Shown piece after piece: positions 49,349-58,460 of a stretch of 64,000 bases of DNA. The DNA comes from Melghirimyces profundicolus (GTDB taxonomy: Bacteria > Bacillota > Bacilli > Thermoactinomycetales > DSM-45169). The DNA lies in NCBI RefSeq assembly GCF_003054245.1, contig NZ_QBKR01000015.1, positions 1-64,000 on the forward strand. The letters run 5' to 3'. The number at the start of each line of letters is the position of its first letter. Positions within the stretch are counted from its first letter, which is position 1. Made by a program: the position numbers and the translations under genes. A model generated the notes under the pieces. It was not told the origin of the DNA. It saw only the letters and a program-made list of their open reading frames with translations, and searched no databases.

Positions 49349-50415
49349 TGCAGGTGCAACAACGACAGATGCGGCAGTCCCCGTTGCTGACATCGATCGT
49401 TTCCGTGATCCTGGGCATGCTGGTGGGGGCGGTCATGATGTTGGTGGCCGGGTATAATCCGATTCAAGCTTATATCGCCCTTTTCACCAGCGCTTTTTTG
49501 ATGCCCTATGACATCGGGGAGACCATCCGGACTATCACCCCCCTCATCCTGACCGGACTTTCGGTGGGATTGGCTTTTCGGACGGGGCTTTTCAACATCG
49601 GGGTGGAAGGGCAGTTCATCATCGGTCAGTTGATGTCGGTCATCGTGGCGTTGAAACTGGACCTTCCACCGGTGGTGCACGTGATCGTCGCCGTGATCGC
49701 GGGGGCCGTGGGAGGGGCGTTGTGGGCGTTTCTTCCCGGTTTTCTGAAAGCGACGCGCGGCGTGCATGAAGTGATCACCACCATCATGCTGAACTTCATC
49801 GCCCTCTACCTCGCCAACACCTTGGTTCGCAATTGGTTGTCCGCGGGTTCCGACTCCACGGAGAAGATTCCGGAGTCCGCTTCCCTGAGATGGGACGTTC
49901 TCTCTTCCCTCTTTGGAAATGCACGCATCCACCTGGGTCTCTTTTTGGCTCTGGCGGCCGCTTTTGTCATGTATTACCTTCTCTGGCGAACCACCTGGGG
50001 ATTTGAATTGCGGTCCGTCGGATTCAACCCCCAGGCCTCTGAATATGCGGGGATGAGCGTCAAAAAAAATCTGGTGATGTCCATGATGATCAGCGGTTGC
50101 TTCGCCGGGCTCGGCGGGGCCACCGAGTTGCTCGGAACCGCCGAGTATCTCTCCATCCACGGTTCTCACACCGGGATCGGGTTTGACGGGATCGCCGTCG
50201 CTCTACTCGGGGCCAACTCCCCGGTGGGAATTCTGTTGGCGGCATCCCTGTTCGGGATCCTGACCTACGGAGGAAGCGTCATGCAATTTGAAGCCAGTGT
50301 TCCTTATGAGGTCATTCGGATCGTGTTCGCCGCCATCATCTTTTTCGTTGCGGCCAACATTGTCCGCTGGGCCGGTACCAAGTTCCGCAAGAAGGCGGTG
50401 ACGAAAGATGCTTGA
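49348..50415 (+). CDS. nupP: Nucleoside ABC transporter permease NupP
   Basis: Membrane subunit of the same importer (BPD_transp_2 family). The 355-residue product has about nine hydrophobic helices and the family motifs GLAFRTGLFNIGVEGQFIIGQ and ATRGVHEVITTIMLNFIA. ATG 49348 follows GGAGGTGAAG and shares one base with the nupO stop. It overlaps nupQ by 8 bp. Confidence 0.92.
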   Translation: MQVQQRQMRQSPLLTSIVSVILGMLVGAVMMLVAGYNPIQAYIALFTSAFLMPYDIGETIRTITPLILTGLSVGLAFRTGLFNIGVEGQFIIGQLMSVIVALKLDLPPVVHVIVAVIAGAVGGALWAFLPGFLKATRGVHEVITTIMLNFIALYLANTLVRNWLSAGSDSTEKIPESASLRWDVLSSLFGNARIHLGLFLALAAAFVMYYLLWRTTWGFELRSVGFNPQASEYAGMSVKKNLVMSMMISGCFAGLGGATELLGTAEYLSIHGSHTGIGFDGIAVALLGANSPVGILLAASLFGILTYGGSVMQFEASVPYEVIRIVFAAIIFFVAANIVRWAGTKFRKKAVTKDA

Positions 50416-51343
50416 TGTCCTCACCAATGTCCTTCAAACCACGGTCCTCTACGCGACACCGCTCATCCTGACCGCCATCGGCGGGCTGTACTCGGAACGC
50501 TCCGGCGTGGTGAACATTGGTCTGGAAGGGTTGATGACCATCGGCGCGTTTACGGCGGCCGTTGTGACCCTGGCCACCCACAGCCCGTGGGTGGGATTGT
50601 TGGCCGCCGTGGCGGCGGGAGTGTTGATGGCGCTTCCCCATGCGATCGCCTCCGTCACCTTCCGGGCAGATCAGGTGGTGAGCGGGGTCGCGATCAACTT
50701 TCTGGCCCTGGGGGTCTCCGTCTACCTGGTGAAGGCCATGTATGACGGAGCGGCCCAAACCCCATCGGTACCCGAGACGCTCAAGCGGCTGCCCATCCCG
50801 GGGCTGGATCAGATCCCGGTGATCGGTCCCGCGCTGTTCAACGCGTTCCCGACCACTTATCTCGCGGTGATTGTCGTTTTCCTTTCCTATTACATCCTGT
50901 ATAAAACTCCCTTCGGAATGCGCCTGCGCGCGGTCGGGGAGCATCCCCGCGCAGCGGAGACCATGGGAGTGAATGTTTTCCGCATGCGATATGTTGCCGT
51001 CCTGATCAGCGGTGCCTTGGCGTCGGCGGGAGGGGCCGGACTTTCGATCGCCATCGGCAGTGAATTCAACGAGACCACGGTGGCGGGGCATGGATTTATC
51101 TCCCTTGCGGCGTTGATCTTCGGAAAATGGCATCCCTTCGGTGCCTTCGGGGCCGCCACTTTCTTCGGGTTTGCCGTGTCCCTGGCCCTGATCGGTCAAA
51201 TCTTCGGTTTGACTGCGTACGTACCCAGTGAAGTGCTCAACATGCTGCCCTATATCCTCACCATTCTGGCCCTGGCCGGTTTTGTGGGGCGGGCGGAAGC
51301 CCCGGCCGCCATTGGCAAACCTTATGAAACGGGCGGACGTTGA
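50408..51343 (+). CDS. nupQ: Nucleoside ABC transporter permease NupQ
   Basis: Second permease of the importer. The 311-residue product has about eight membrane helices and the family signature LTAIGGLYSERSGVVNIGLEGLM near the start and RLRAVGEHPRAAETMGVNV in the middle. It starts inside nupP, and a terminator follows 8 bp after the stop. Confidence 0.93.
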   Translation: MLDVLTNVLQTTVLYATPLILTAIGGLYSERSGVVNIGLEGLMTIGAFTAAVVTLATHSPWVGLLAAVAAGVLMALPHAIASVTFRADQVVSGVAINFLALGVSVYLVKAMYDGAAQTPSVPETLKRLPIPGLDQIPVIGPALFNAFPTTYLAVIVVFLSYYILYKTPFGMRLRAVGEHPRAAETMGVNVFRMRYVAVLISGALASAGGAGLSIAIGSEFNETTVAGHGFISLAALIFGKWHPFGAFGAATFFGFAVSLALIGQIFGLTAYVPSEVLNMLPYILTILALAGFVGRAEAPAAIGKPYETGGR

Positions 51344-51350
51344 ACCGATG

Positions 51351-51388
51351 ACAAAAACGCTTCTCTTCGGGGAGGGGCGTTTTTGTTG
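51351..51388 (+). terminator. Terminator of the nup operon
   Basis: ACAAAAACGC / GCGTTTTTGT outer stem with a TTCG loop region inside; the right arm itself carries the T run. Confidence 0.8.
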
Positions 51389-51548
51389 TAACCGCCACGA
51401 TTCGGAGTACCATGGCTCCGGGTCTGGAAGGAAAAAGGGGAACGAGCTTCAGAATCATGAGCCGAGGTTTTGATCATGCGAAACATTTCCGTCCAAAACC
51501 GTCATACTATCAAGCAGGGGTCTTTCTTTCTTATACGGACAGACACGA

Positions 51549-51802
51549 GAAGTGTTGTGAAAAAGTGAGCGGCAGCATGTACCCAAAGCCGCTCCGGCTC
51601 CACTCACAGAGCACAAGTCTCGCCTGGGGTCGCTTGCGCTCCCCGGTCTCGCTATGCACTCACAGAGCACAAGTCTCGCCTGGGTCGCTTGCGCTCCCCG
51701 GTCTCGCTATGCACTCACAGAGCACAAGTCTCGTCTGGGTCGCTTGCGCTCCCCGGTCTCGCTGTGCTGTCCTGCAGAGATGCAGGCACTGTCCAACGCT
51801 TC
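51549..51802 (+). mobile_element. MITE-like repeat element, copy 4 (254 bp)
   Basis: Left end GAAGTGTTGTGA (51549-51560), the GAGCGGCAGCAT...GCCGCTCCGGCT block, three ~53-bp units, then GCTGTCCTGCAG and a shortened right side ending at a decayed terminal repeat (51791-51802, ending CAACGCTTC). The middle GGGGCAAAA arms are deleted. It sits between the nup terminator and ymfF. Confidence 0.7.
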
Positions 51803-51838
51803 GAGGAGAGGCTCCTCCTCGCATGGCCCTTTCGTTTT

Positions 51839-51847
51839 TGGTACAAT
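51839..51847 (+). promoter_or_regulatory. Extended -10 promoter of ymfF
   Basis: TGGTACAAT (51839-51847) lies directly after the repeat element and 90 bp before ymfF. The stretch 51803-51936 otherwise shows no gene. Confidence 0.45.
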
Positions 51848-51936
51848 TTAGCTGTTGGATGCGAAAACCGTTACCAACTGGTATAGCGTCTTCCGTCCCG
51901 AAAGGAAACATCAGAATTGGGAAACGGGGTGTGGAT

Positions 51937-53232
51937 GTGACTGAATTGCGTTTTGAAACAGTGGACGTGGGGAACCTGAGGGTTCACGTGTGTTCCACGG
52001 ATAAATTCAAGACCCATATGATGGTGGCCATGGTGCAGCAGGAGCTTTCTCCGGAAACGGTGACCTTGCATGCGCTCCTTCCGAGTGTTCTTCAGCGGGG
52101 AACCCGTTCTTATCCTTCCACCGTTCAATTAAAACGGAAACTGGATGAACTCTATGGAGCCAACATGTTTGGCGACGTTTTCAAACGGGGGGAACGACAT
52201 ATCCTCCAAATGGGACTGGAGTTGCCTGATGCCGCTTACCTGTCGGAGGCGGACGCCTTGCTGGACGATGGAGCGGCCTTTTTGGGTGAGCTTTTGCACC
52301 AGCCGGTGACCGAAGGAGAAGCCTTTCGGGAAAGCTACGTCAAAGCGGAAAAGAAAAACCTCAGACAGAAAATCGAGAGCCTGATGGACGACAAAATCCG
52401 TTTTGCCGCCCACCGCTGCGTGGAAGAAATGTGCGAGGGGGAACCTTATGCTCTCTTTAACCACGGCCGTCTGCAGGATCTGGATGCCATTGATCCCCAA
52501 AACCTCTATACATACTACCAAGAGTTGTTGAGCAGTCGGCCGATCGATCTGTATTTTGTGGGAAACCTGGACACCGACCGGGCGGTGAGATTGGTGGAGA
52601 ACCACTTCCCCTCGGGGAACGGCGCACGCAGGGAGATCTCTCCGGCGGCTGTCCGGGAGGGGGCGGGAGAAGTCCGGGAAGTGGTCGACCGGCTGGATGT
52701 GAACCAAGGGAAACTGAATATGGGATGCCGGACCGGGGTGACCCTGGCGGACGACGACTACCCGGCCCTGCAGATGTACAACGGGATTCTCGGAGGATTC
52801 CCCCATTCCAAATTGTTCATCAATGTCCGGGAGAAGGCCAGCCTCGCTTATTACGCGGCTTCCCGGCTGGAAAGCCACAAAGGGATTCTGACCGTTCAGT
52901 CGGGTATTGAGATCGACAACTATCAAAAAGCCGTCGATATCATCCGTGAGCAGTTTGACTTGATGGAGCGCGGGGAGTTCACCGACGCCGAAGTGAATCA
53001 AACCCGGGCCATGCTCACCAACCAGCTGAAGGAGCGGCAGGACCGGGCCCATGACCTCGTCGATTCCCACTATCACGGCATGCTGAGCGGTCGCAAGCGT
53101 CCTCTGGATCAAATGATCGATGAGGTCCAGCGGGTCACCGCGGACCAGGTGAAGGCGGTTGCCGGAAAAGTCCGGTTGGATACCATTTACTTTCTGAGGG
53201 ATAAGGGGGGAGTCGGGAATGAAAAAGCTTGA
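51937..53232 (+). CDS. ymfF: M16-family protein YmfF (EF-P modification-associated), zinc site absent
   Basis: Insulinase-like protein; with YmfH it is annotated in Bacilli as associated with EF-P 5-aminopentanol modification. The 431-residue product keeps the M16 fold (RGTRSYPSTVQLKRKLDELYGANM; PHSKLFINVREKASLAYYAASR) but lacks the HxxEH zinc motif, so it should be the non-catalytic partner. GTG 51937 follows ACGGGGTG; the long upstream frame is repeat-element sequence. Its stop overlaps the ymfH start. Confidence 0.9.
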   Translation: MTELRFETVDVGNLRVHVCSTDKFKTHMMVAMVQQELSPETVTLHALLPSVLQRGTRSYPSTVQLKRKLDELYGANMFGDVFKRGERHILQMGLELPDAAYLSEADALLDDGAAFLGELLHQPVTEGEAFRESYVKAEKKNLRQKIESLMDDKIRFAAHRCVEEMCEGEPYALFNHGRLQDLDAIDPQNLYTYYQELLSSRPIDLYFVGNLDTDRAVRLVENHFPSGNGARREISPAAVREGAGEVREVVDRLDVNQGKLNMGCRTGVTLADDDYPALQMYNGILGGFPHSKLFINVREKASLAYYAASRLESHKGILTVQSGIEIDNYQKAVDIIREQFDLMERGEFTDAEVNQTRAMLTNQLKERQDRAHDLVDSHYHGMLSGRKRPLDQMIDEVQRVTADQVKAVAGKVRLDTIYFLRDKGGVGNEKA

Positions 53233-54508
53233 ACACACACAGCTGAAGGAAACGCTCCACTTTGAGAAACTCCCTAACGGCCTGCAGGTTTACCTGCTTC
53301 CCAAACCGGGTTTCAACAAAACGTATGCGACGTTCACCACCCGGTACGGTTCCATCGATAACCACTTCATTCCTCCGGGGAAAGAGGAGGTCCGGGTTCC
53401 CGACGGAATCGCCCACTTTCTGGAACACAAGATGTTTGAGGAACCTGACGGGGACGTTTTCAGGAAATTCTCCAACCAGGGGGCTTCCGCCAACGCGTTT
53501 ACCAGCTTCGAGCGGACGGCGTATCTCTTTTCCTGTACGGAGAACGTAAAGAAGAACCTGACCACCCTGATTGACTTCGTGCAAAATCCGTACTTCACCG
53601 ATCAATCCGTGGAAAAAGAGAAGGGGATCATCGGACAGGAGATCCGCATGTATGACGATAACCCCGACTGGCGTTCTTATTTCGGTTTGATCGAGGCCAT
53701 GTTCCAAAACCACCCTGTCAAGATCGACATTGCAGGTACGGTGGAGTCGATCGCCAAGATTGACAAGGAGACACTTTACACTTGTTATGAAACGTTTTAC
53801 CACCCGAGCAACATGCTGCTGTTCGTGGTGGGGCCGATTGAACCGGAAGACATCATGGAACTGGTTCGTCAAAACCAAGCAGGAAAATCCTACGACTCCC
53901 AGGGAGAAATCCGCCGTATTTACCCGGATGAACCACTCCAGGTGGCGGAGCAGAAAAAAGAAGTGAGCCTGTCGGTCGGGATTTCCAAGTGTCTGTTCGG
54001 TTTCAAGGAAAGCCGGACCGGCTTGACCGGAGATGATCTTGTCCGACAGGAACTGGCGACGGAAGTGATGTTGGAAGCCATTTTCGGTCAGGGCTCCGAC
54101 CTGTATCAGGCTTTGTACGATGAGGGCTTAATCGATGACCATTTCGGTTACGATTACAATCTGGAAGAAGGGTACGGGTTTTCCATGGCGGGAGGGGACA
54201 CCCCCGATCCGGATGCCCTCCTCGGCCGGATCCGTGAAGAATTGCCCCGCATCGCCGAAGCGGGGATCCCCGAAGAGGTGGTGGAACGCATCCGGAAGAA
54301 GAAGCTGGGTACTTACCTCCGGTATTACAACTCCCCGGAATGGATTGCCAATCAGTTCACCAGCTACAAATTCAGGGGGACGGATCTGTTCAACATCATT
54401 CCCTTGCTGGAGAGATTGAAGGTCTCCGAGGTGAACCGCCGTCTGAATGAGCATGTCAACTGGGATTGCTTTGCCGCCTCCATTGTCCGCCCTCTTGAAG
54501 GGGATTGA
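53219..54508 (+). CDS. ymfH: M16-family zinc protease YmfH (EF-P modification-associated)
   Basis: Catalytic M16 partner of YmfF. The 429-residue product has the zinc motif HFLEH in GIAHFLEHKMFEE and the downstream glutamate in EKGIIGQEIRMYDDNPDW, plus YQALYDEGLIDDHFGYDYN in the second half. ATG 53219 lies inside the ymfF end after AAGGGGGGAG. A pair of one active and one inactive M16 protein is common for the M16B family. Confidence 0.92.
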   Translation: MKKLEHTQLKETLHFEKLPNGLQVYLLPKPGFNKTYATFTTRYGSIDNHFIPPGKEEVRVPDGIAHFLEHKMFEEPDGDVFRKFSNQGASANAFTSFERTAYLFSCTENVKKNLTTLIDFVQNPYFTDQSVEKEKGIIGQEIRMYDDNPDWRSYFGLIEAMFQNHPVKIDIAGTVESIAKIDKETLYTCYETFYHPSNMLLFVVGPIEPEDIMELVRQNQAGKSYDSQGEIRRIYPDEPLQVAEQKKEVSLSVGISKCLFGFKESRTGLTGDDLVRQELATEVMLEAIFGQGSDLYQALYDEGLIDDHFGYDYNLEEGYGFSMAGGDTPDPDALLGRIREELPRIAEAGIPEEVVERIRKKKLGTYLRYYNSPEWIANQFTSYKFRGTDLFNIIPLLERLKVSEVNRRLNEHVNWDCFAASIVRPLEGD

Positions 54509-54523
54509 CACTCTGTGTAAAAG

Positions 54524-54547
54524 GCGTGCCTTCCGGCACGCTTTTTT
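54524..54547 (+). terminator. Terminator of ymfFH
   Basis: GCGTGCC / GGCACGC stem with TTCC loop and six Ts. ymfI begins 20 bp later, so read-through or internal initiation is needed for it. Confidence 0.85.
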
Positions 54548-54567
54548 GATGAAAGGAGAAACGCAAC

Positions 54568-55323
54568 ATGCACCCACCGTTGTCGGGGGAAGTGGCCCTG
54601 GTTTCCGGGGGAAGCCGGGGCATCGGTGCCGCCATTGCCCTTCATCTGGCCGCCGCCGGAGCGGATGTGGCTCTGACCTATCGCAGTTCCGCAGAGAAGG
54701 CAAAACGCGTGTCCGAAGGATGCCGGGCGTACGGAGTCCGTTCCTCGGCCTACCGCTCCGATGTCCGATCCCGCTCCGATGTGAGAGGGATGTTGGATGA
54801 GGTGACCCGGGAATTGGGCCGGCCAAGCCTTTTGATTCACAATGCGGGAGTGGCGGGGAACAGCCTCTTCTTCCAGGATGTGACCGGGGAGGAATACGAT
54901 CGGGTGATGGACACCCACGTGAGAGGGGCTTACCACCTGATCCAGGAAGTGTTGCCGGACATGGTGAGCCGGCGTTTCGGACGGATCATCCTGCTTTCCT
55001 CGATCTGGGGGGAGTCGGGCGGAGCGGGTGAAGTGCTTTATTCAGCGGCAAAAGGAGCCATCAACGCCATGGCCCGTTCACTGGCAAAGGAGACGGCCCC
55101 ATCCGGAATCACCGTGAACGCCGTCGCGCCAGGTGCGATCCGGACGGATATGCTGAATGAACAGTTATCCGATGCCGAAAAAGAGGAACTGGCCGGACGG
55201 ATTCCGTCGGGACGTCTGGGGGAGCCGGAAGATGTGGCTGCCATGATTGGCTGGCTCTGCAGAAGGGAAGCGGGTTATGTCACCGGGCAGGTGATCCATG
55301 TCAACGGAGGCTGGTATCCTTAA
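54568..55323 (+). CDS. ymfI: SDR oxidoreductase YmfI (EF-P 5-aminopentanone reductase)
   Basis: Short-chain dehydrogenase; the B. subtilis homologue reduces the 5-aminopentanone group on EF-P to 5-aminopentanol. The 251-residue product has the cofactor motif SGGSRGIGAAIA (13-24), NNAG-like HNAGVAG, the catalytic serine in LLSSIWG, YSAAKGAINAM and the tail HVNGGWYP. ATG 54568 follows AAAGGAG. Locus context (ymfF-ymfH-ymfI) supports the specific role over a generic FabG-like one. Confidence 0.88.
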   Translation: MHPPLSGEVALVSGGSRGIGAAIALHLAAAGADVALTYRSSAEKAKRVSEGCRAYGVRSSAYRSDVRSRSDVRGMLDEVTRELGRPSLLIHNAGVAGNSLFFQDVTGEEYDRVMDTHVRGAYHLIQEVLPDMVSRRFGRIILLSSIWGESGGAGEVLYSAAKGAINAMARSLAKETAPSGITVNAVAPGAIRTDMLNEQLSDAEKEELAGRIPSGRLGEPEDVAAMIGWLCRREAGYVTGQVIHVNGGWYP

Positions 55324-55357
55324 GAAAAGCACGACAGGCACTCCCCTTGTCAGGCAC

Positions 55358-55652
55358 AGAAGAAGGGAAGCGTTTGAATGGCGATGGCGGAGACAGCCGG
55401 CAAGGGCTTCAGGGGCAAAAGCTTCACTGTGTTGCATCCAAAGGCGTTTTGCCCCTGCCCGGGACGATTTGGAGCGGACAGTGCCACCTCCCTGCAGGAC
55501 AGCATAGCGAGACCGGGGAGAGAAGCGACCCAGGCGAGACTTGTGCTCTGTGAGTGCATAGCGAGACCGGGGAGAGAAGCGACCCAGGCGGGACTTGTGC
55601 TCTGTGAGTACAGCCGGAGCGGCTTTGGGTACATGCTGCCGCTCACTTTATC
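55358..55652 (-). mobile_element. MITE-like repeat element, copy 5 (ends decayed)
   Basis: Inverted copy containing, left to right, GGGAAGCGTTT, the AGGGGCAAAAG...GTTTTGCCCCT arms, GGACAGC, two ~53-bp units, and the GCCGGAGCGGC...GCTGCCGCTCAC block. Both outer terminal repeats are lost: the right end changes from the conserved CACTTTTTCACAAC to CACTTTATCAGGG. It lies between ymfI and ymfJ. Confidence 0.7.
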
Positions 55653-55999
55653 AGGGTGTCCGCTTCCGTTTCGGACACCGCCCCAATTTACGGCCGTGCC
55701 CAACGGAAGTACCCGTGGTATAACCAATACGTCAGTTCCTTTTTGCACTCCCATGGTTTTACCCGATCCCATACCATGACGTACGGAGGGACGACCCGCA
55801 ACCAGCGGGGTGAGCCCATACTCCCTGTGATACCAATAACTTCCTGACGCATCCCGTAAGGGACACCGAGCAACGCCGCCTTTCATCCCAAGATGAAAAT
55901 GGGACTTTCAGTCGGACCCTTCTTTTTTGAATAAAGATGTCTGCTTTGTTTCATATTACCCATAGAAGACATCACCCGGATTAAAGGAGGGTTTGATCC
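55653..55999. other. Unassigned 347-bp intergenic region before ymfJ
   Basis: It starts with a hairpin GGTGTCCG / CGGACACC (55655-55679) without a T run. Then come two overlapping short frames: + strand 55656-55847 (63 codons, ending PVIPITS) and - strand 55688-55873 (61 codons, W- and Y-rich). Neither has a convincing start and binding site, and I recognise neither. A TGGTATAAC motif sits near 55718. The last 100 bp are AT-rich and probably hold the ymfJ promoter. Confidence 0.3.
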
Positions 56000-56260
56000 A
56001 TGTCGGTCTTAAACAACTTTCAGGATTGGAAGAACTTCCTGAACGAGCGCGTCGAACAGGCACAGGGTGTGGGGATGGACAAAGAGACCATCAACGATGT
56101 GGCCTATCAACTCGGTGATTATCTTTCCAAGGAGATCGATCCCAAAAACGAACAGGAACGTCTGTTGAAAGAGTTGTGGGATGCCGCGGATGAGCAGGAG
56201 CAGCGCATGATGGCTGGATTGATGGTCAAACTGGTTCACGGCGGTCAAAACCGGCAATAA
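56000..56260 (+). CDS. ymfJ: DUF3243 family protein YmfJ
   Basis: Conserved small protein of unknown function. The 86-residue product contains FQDWKNFLNERVEQAQGVGMDKETI in parts, YQLGDYLSKEIDPKNEQERLLKELWDAADEQEQ and a short tail, all characteristic of DUF3243. ATG 56000 follows AAAGGAGGGTTTGATCC. A strong terminator follows directly. Confidence 0.93.
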   Translation: MSVLNNFQDWKNFLNERVEQAQGVGMDKETINDVAYQLGDYLSKEIDPKNEQERLLKELWDAADEQEQRMMAGLMVKLVHGGQNRQ

Positions 56261-56268
56261 CGTTCGGA

Positions 56269-56301
56269 TGAAGCACCCTTTAAGGGGTGTTTCATTTTTT
56301 T
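56269..56301 (+). terminator. Terminator of ymfJ
   Basis: TGAAGCACCCTT / AGGGGTGTTTCA stem (two G-U pairs) followed by a T run. Confidence 0.85.
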
Positions 56302-56329
56302 GCCCAACAATTTTCTTAATCCCCCGGGG

Positions 56330-56358
56330 TTCGATTCTGACGCGACATATGATATACT
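56330..56358 (+). promoter_or_regulatory. Putative promoter of ymfK-rodZ1-rodZ2
   Basis: TTCGAT (56330-56335), 17-bp spacer, TATACT (56353-56358). Confidence 0.5.
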
Positions 56359-56432
56359 ATTAACAAATTTGCAAGGTTCTTTTAGAGTCTACTGAACAAT
56401 TTGACAGCCGGCATGGGGAAAGGTGTGTGGAG

Positions 56433-57206
56433 ATGGGCGGACACGATTGGTATCTCGAATACCAGATTCATAAAAACCGTCCCGGTCTGCTCGGGGACAT
56501 CGCTTCCCTCCTGGGGATGCTCTCCATCAACATCCTGACGATCAACGGGGTGGAGAACAAAAGAAGGGGGATGCTCCTCAACACCGACGACAGGGAAAAA
56601 ATCCATGCCCTGAAGCATATCCTCAACCGCGTGAACAACATCACGGTCACGGCCATCCGCCCTCCCACCCTGATGGATCGCATGGCGGTCCGCCACGGGC
56701 GCTATCTTGACCGGTGTATCGAAGATAAGCGTACATATCGATTCACACGGGAAGAGCTCGGGCTTTTGGTGGATTTCCTGGCCGAGATCTTCAAAAAAGA
56801 AGGTCATCAACTGATCGGAGTTCGCGGGATGCCCCGGGTGGGAAAAACGGAATCCGTGGTCGCCTCCAGTGTTTGTGCGAACAAGCGATGGACCTTCGTC
56901 TCTTCCACGCTTCTCCGGCAAACGGTCCGCAAACAGTTGGCCGACGATGAGATGAGCGCCGACAACGTCTATATCATCGACGGAATCGTTTCCACCATGC
57001 GTTCGACCGAGCGTCATCACATGCTGGTTCAGGAGATTATGCGCATGCCCGCCACCAAAGTAGTGGAACATCCGGATATCTTCGTCAGGGAGACGGAATA
57101 CGATCTGGAAGATTTCGATTACATCATCGAGTTGCGGAACGACCCGGATGAAGTGATCAGTTACGAGGTTTTGGACGAAGATATGGCAGGTTTTGATATA
57201 GGATAG
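56433..57206 (+). CDS. ymfK: DUF3388 family protein YmfK
   Basis: Conserved Bacillales protein of unknown role. The 257-residue product has an N-terminal ACT-like segment (YLEYQIHKNRPGLLGDIASL; INILTINGVENKRRG) and a C-terminal part with a P-loop-like motif GMPRVGKTES near residue 137 and VYIIDGIVSTMRSTERHH. This suggests ligand sensing coupled to nucleotide binding, which is an inference. ATG 56433 is 7 nt after AAAGGTG; GTG 56427 is an alternative. rodZ1 follows after 31 bp. Confidence 0.9.
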   Translation: MGGHDWYLEYQIHKNRPGLLGDIASLLGMLSINILTINGVENKRRGMLLNTDDREKIHALKHILNRVNNITVTAIRPPTLMDRMAVRHGRYLDRCIEDKRTYRFTREELGLLVDFLAEIFKKEGHQLIGVRGMPRVGKTESVVASSVCANKRWTFVSSTLLRQTVRKQLADDEMSADNVYIIDGIVSTMRSTERHHMLVQEIMRMPATKVVEHPDIFVRETEYDLEDFDYIIELRNDPDEVISYEVLDEDMAGFDIG

Positions 57207-57237
57207 AGAAATGGATGGGATTTCAGGAGGTGCAGTT

Positions 57238-58425
57238 ATGCCAGGTATCGGATCTCAACTGAGGGAAACCCGGGAATCAATGGGGCTTTCCCTCGAACAG
57301 GTGCAACAGAGCACCAAAATTCATATCGAATATTTGCGTGCTTTGGAAAACGACCAGTTTGACACGCTGCCCAGCCCTTTCTATGTACGGGCTTTTCTGC
57401 GGACCTACGCCCACAGCTTGGGGCTGGATGCCCAGCCCCTTCTCGAACGGTATGAGCGGATGGCGGGCGCCGGAGGGGGCGGGAGAGTCCCCGGCCGACA
57501 GCCTTCCCGTGGTCGCGGGCGGGGAGAAGCGGGGGCGGAGCATCCCCCCTTCCGTCAGGCACCCCGGCTCGGGCGCACCTACTCGCCCCGGCCCCAACGA
57601 ACGGAGCGACCGAGGGGGCAAGAGCCCCCACCCTTTGCCGGCGATCAAGGCAACCGGCCCCGGTCTTTCGGTCAGACCCGTTCTTTTTCGAGGGAACAAA
57701 TGCCGCCCCAACAGGGGACAGGCCGTTTCCCTGCCGTTACCGGCCAGCACCCTGTCACCCGCGGTGGAACCCAGGGGCATCCGATGCCCGCGCCGGCTCC
57801 TGGAGCGAGCGGGCGGGGAACCGGCCAACCGGAACAGCTCCAGCATACCCTCACCCCGCGCAAAGTTTCCATGGAAGTCAAGCGGGGGATTGAGGAAGGG
57901 GACGGAAAGCCGAAAAAAGGCGGCGCCAGCAGGTGGATGGTCCGTGTGGCAGCGATCGGTGCCCTGTTGTTGGTTTCCATTGGCAGTTACACCGTCGCCA
58001 TGAACGGTTTTGGGACCGAAGAGGCACAACCGGAAACCCCGGATAAATCCGGAGATCAAGTAAGTGCCTCGGGCTCGGGCACCGATCAGGCCAAGGCTGA
58101 CCCCCTGGATACCCCCACCCTCAATAAAGTGGAGTCGGGAAGCGAGATCGAGGGAGATCTCTACGTGCTGGAAAACGCGAAAAAACTGGAAGTGCAAATC
58201 AAAGCCACCAAAGGGGACACCAACATCCGGTTCGGTGACAAAGTGAATCAAGTGGACGACTCTTATGACCTCAAGGCGGGACAGCAGCGGACCCTGCCCT
58301 ATGACAAGTATGTCTGGTTTCGGCTGACCAAACCGTCCAACACCGAGATCAAAGTAAACGGAGAAGAAATCGATACCATGGCCCAGGATGTTCCCAGAAG
58401 CTATCGGGTCAAGCTGAAAAAATAA
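57238..58425 (+). CDS. RodZ-type helix-turn-helix membrane protein, paralog 1
   Basis: First of three consecutive RodZ-like proteins. RodZ links the MreB cytoskeleton to the membrane. The 395-residue product has an N-terminal HTH_25 domain (GSQLRETRESMGLSLEQVQ; PFYVRAFLRTYAHSLGL), a disordered linker of ~135 residues rich in P, G, R and Q (about 85-220), one membrane helix (~234-254, VRVAAIGALLLVSIGSYTV) and an extracellular DUF4115-like domain ending VKVNGEEID...YRVKLKK style. ATG 57238 is 5 nt after AGGAGGTG. The long linker is unlike the compact B. subtilis RodZ (YmfM). Confidence 0.85.
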   Translation: MPGIGSQLRETRESMGLSLEQVQQSTKIHIEYLRALENDQFDTLPSPFYVRAFLRTYAHSLGLDAQPLLERYERMAGAGGGGRVPGRQPSRGRGRGEAGAEHPPFRQAPRLGRTYSPRPQRTERPRGQEPPPFAGDQGNRPRSFGQTRSFSREQMPPQQGTGRFPAVTGQHPVTRGGTQGHPMPAPAPGASGRGTGQPEQLQHTLTPRKVSMEVKRGIEEGDGKPKKGGASRWMVRVAAIGALLLVSIGSYTVAMNGFGTEEAQPETPDKSGDQVSASGSGTDQAKADPLDTPTLNKVESGSEIEGDLYVLENAKKLEVQIKATKGDTNIRFGDKVNQVDDSYDLKAGQQRTLPYDKYVWFRLTKPSNTEIKVNGEEIDTMAQDVPRSYRVKLKK

Positions 58426-58460
58426 ACCATCAGACAAACCAACAGTAGGAGGTGGGCCGG

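Noticed and set aside
51412-51936. Long N-terminal extension of YmfF
   Set aside because: The extension is translated repeat-element sequence; GTG 51937 with a good binding site gives the normal family length.
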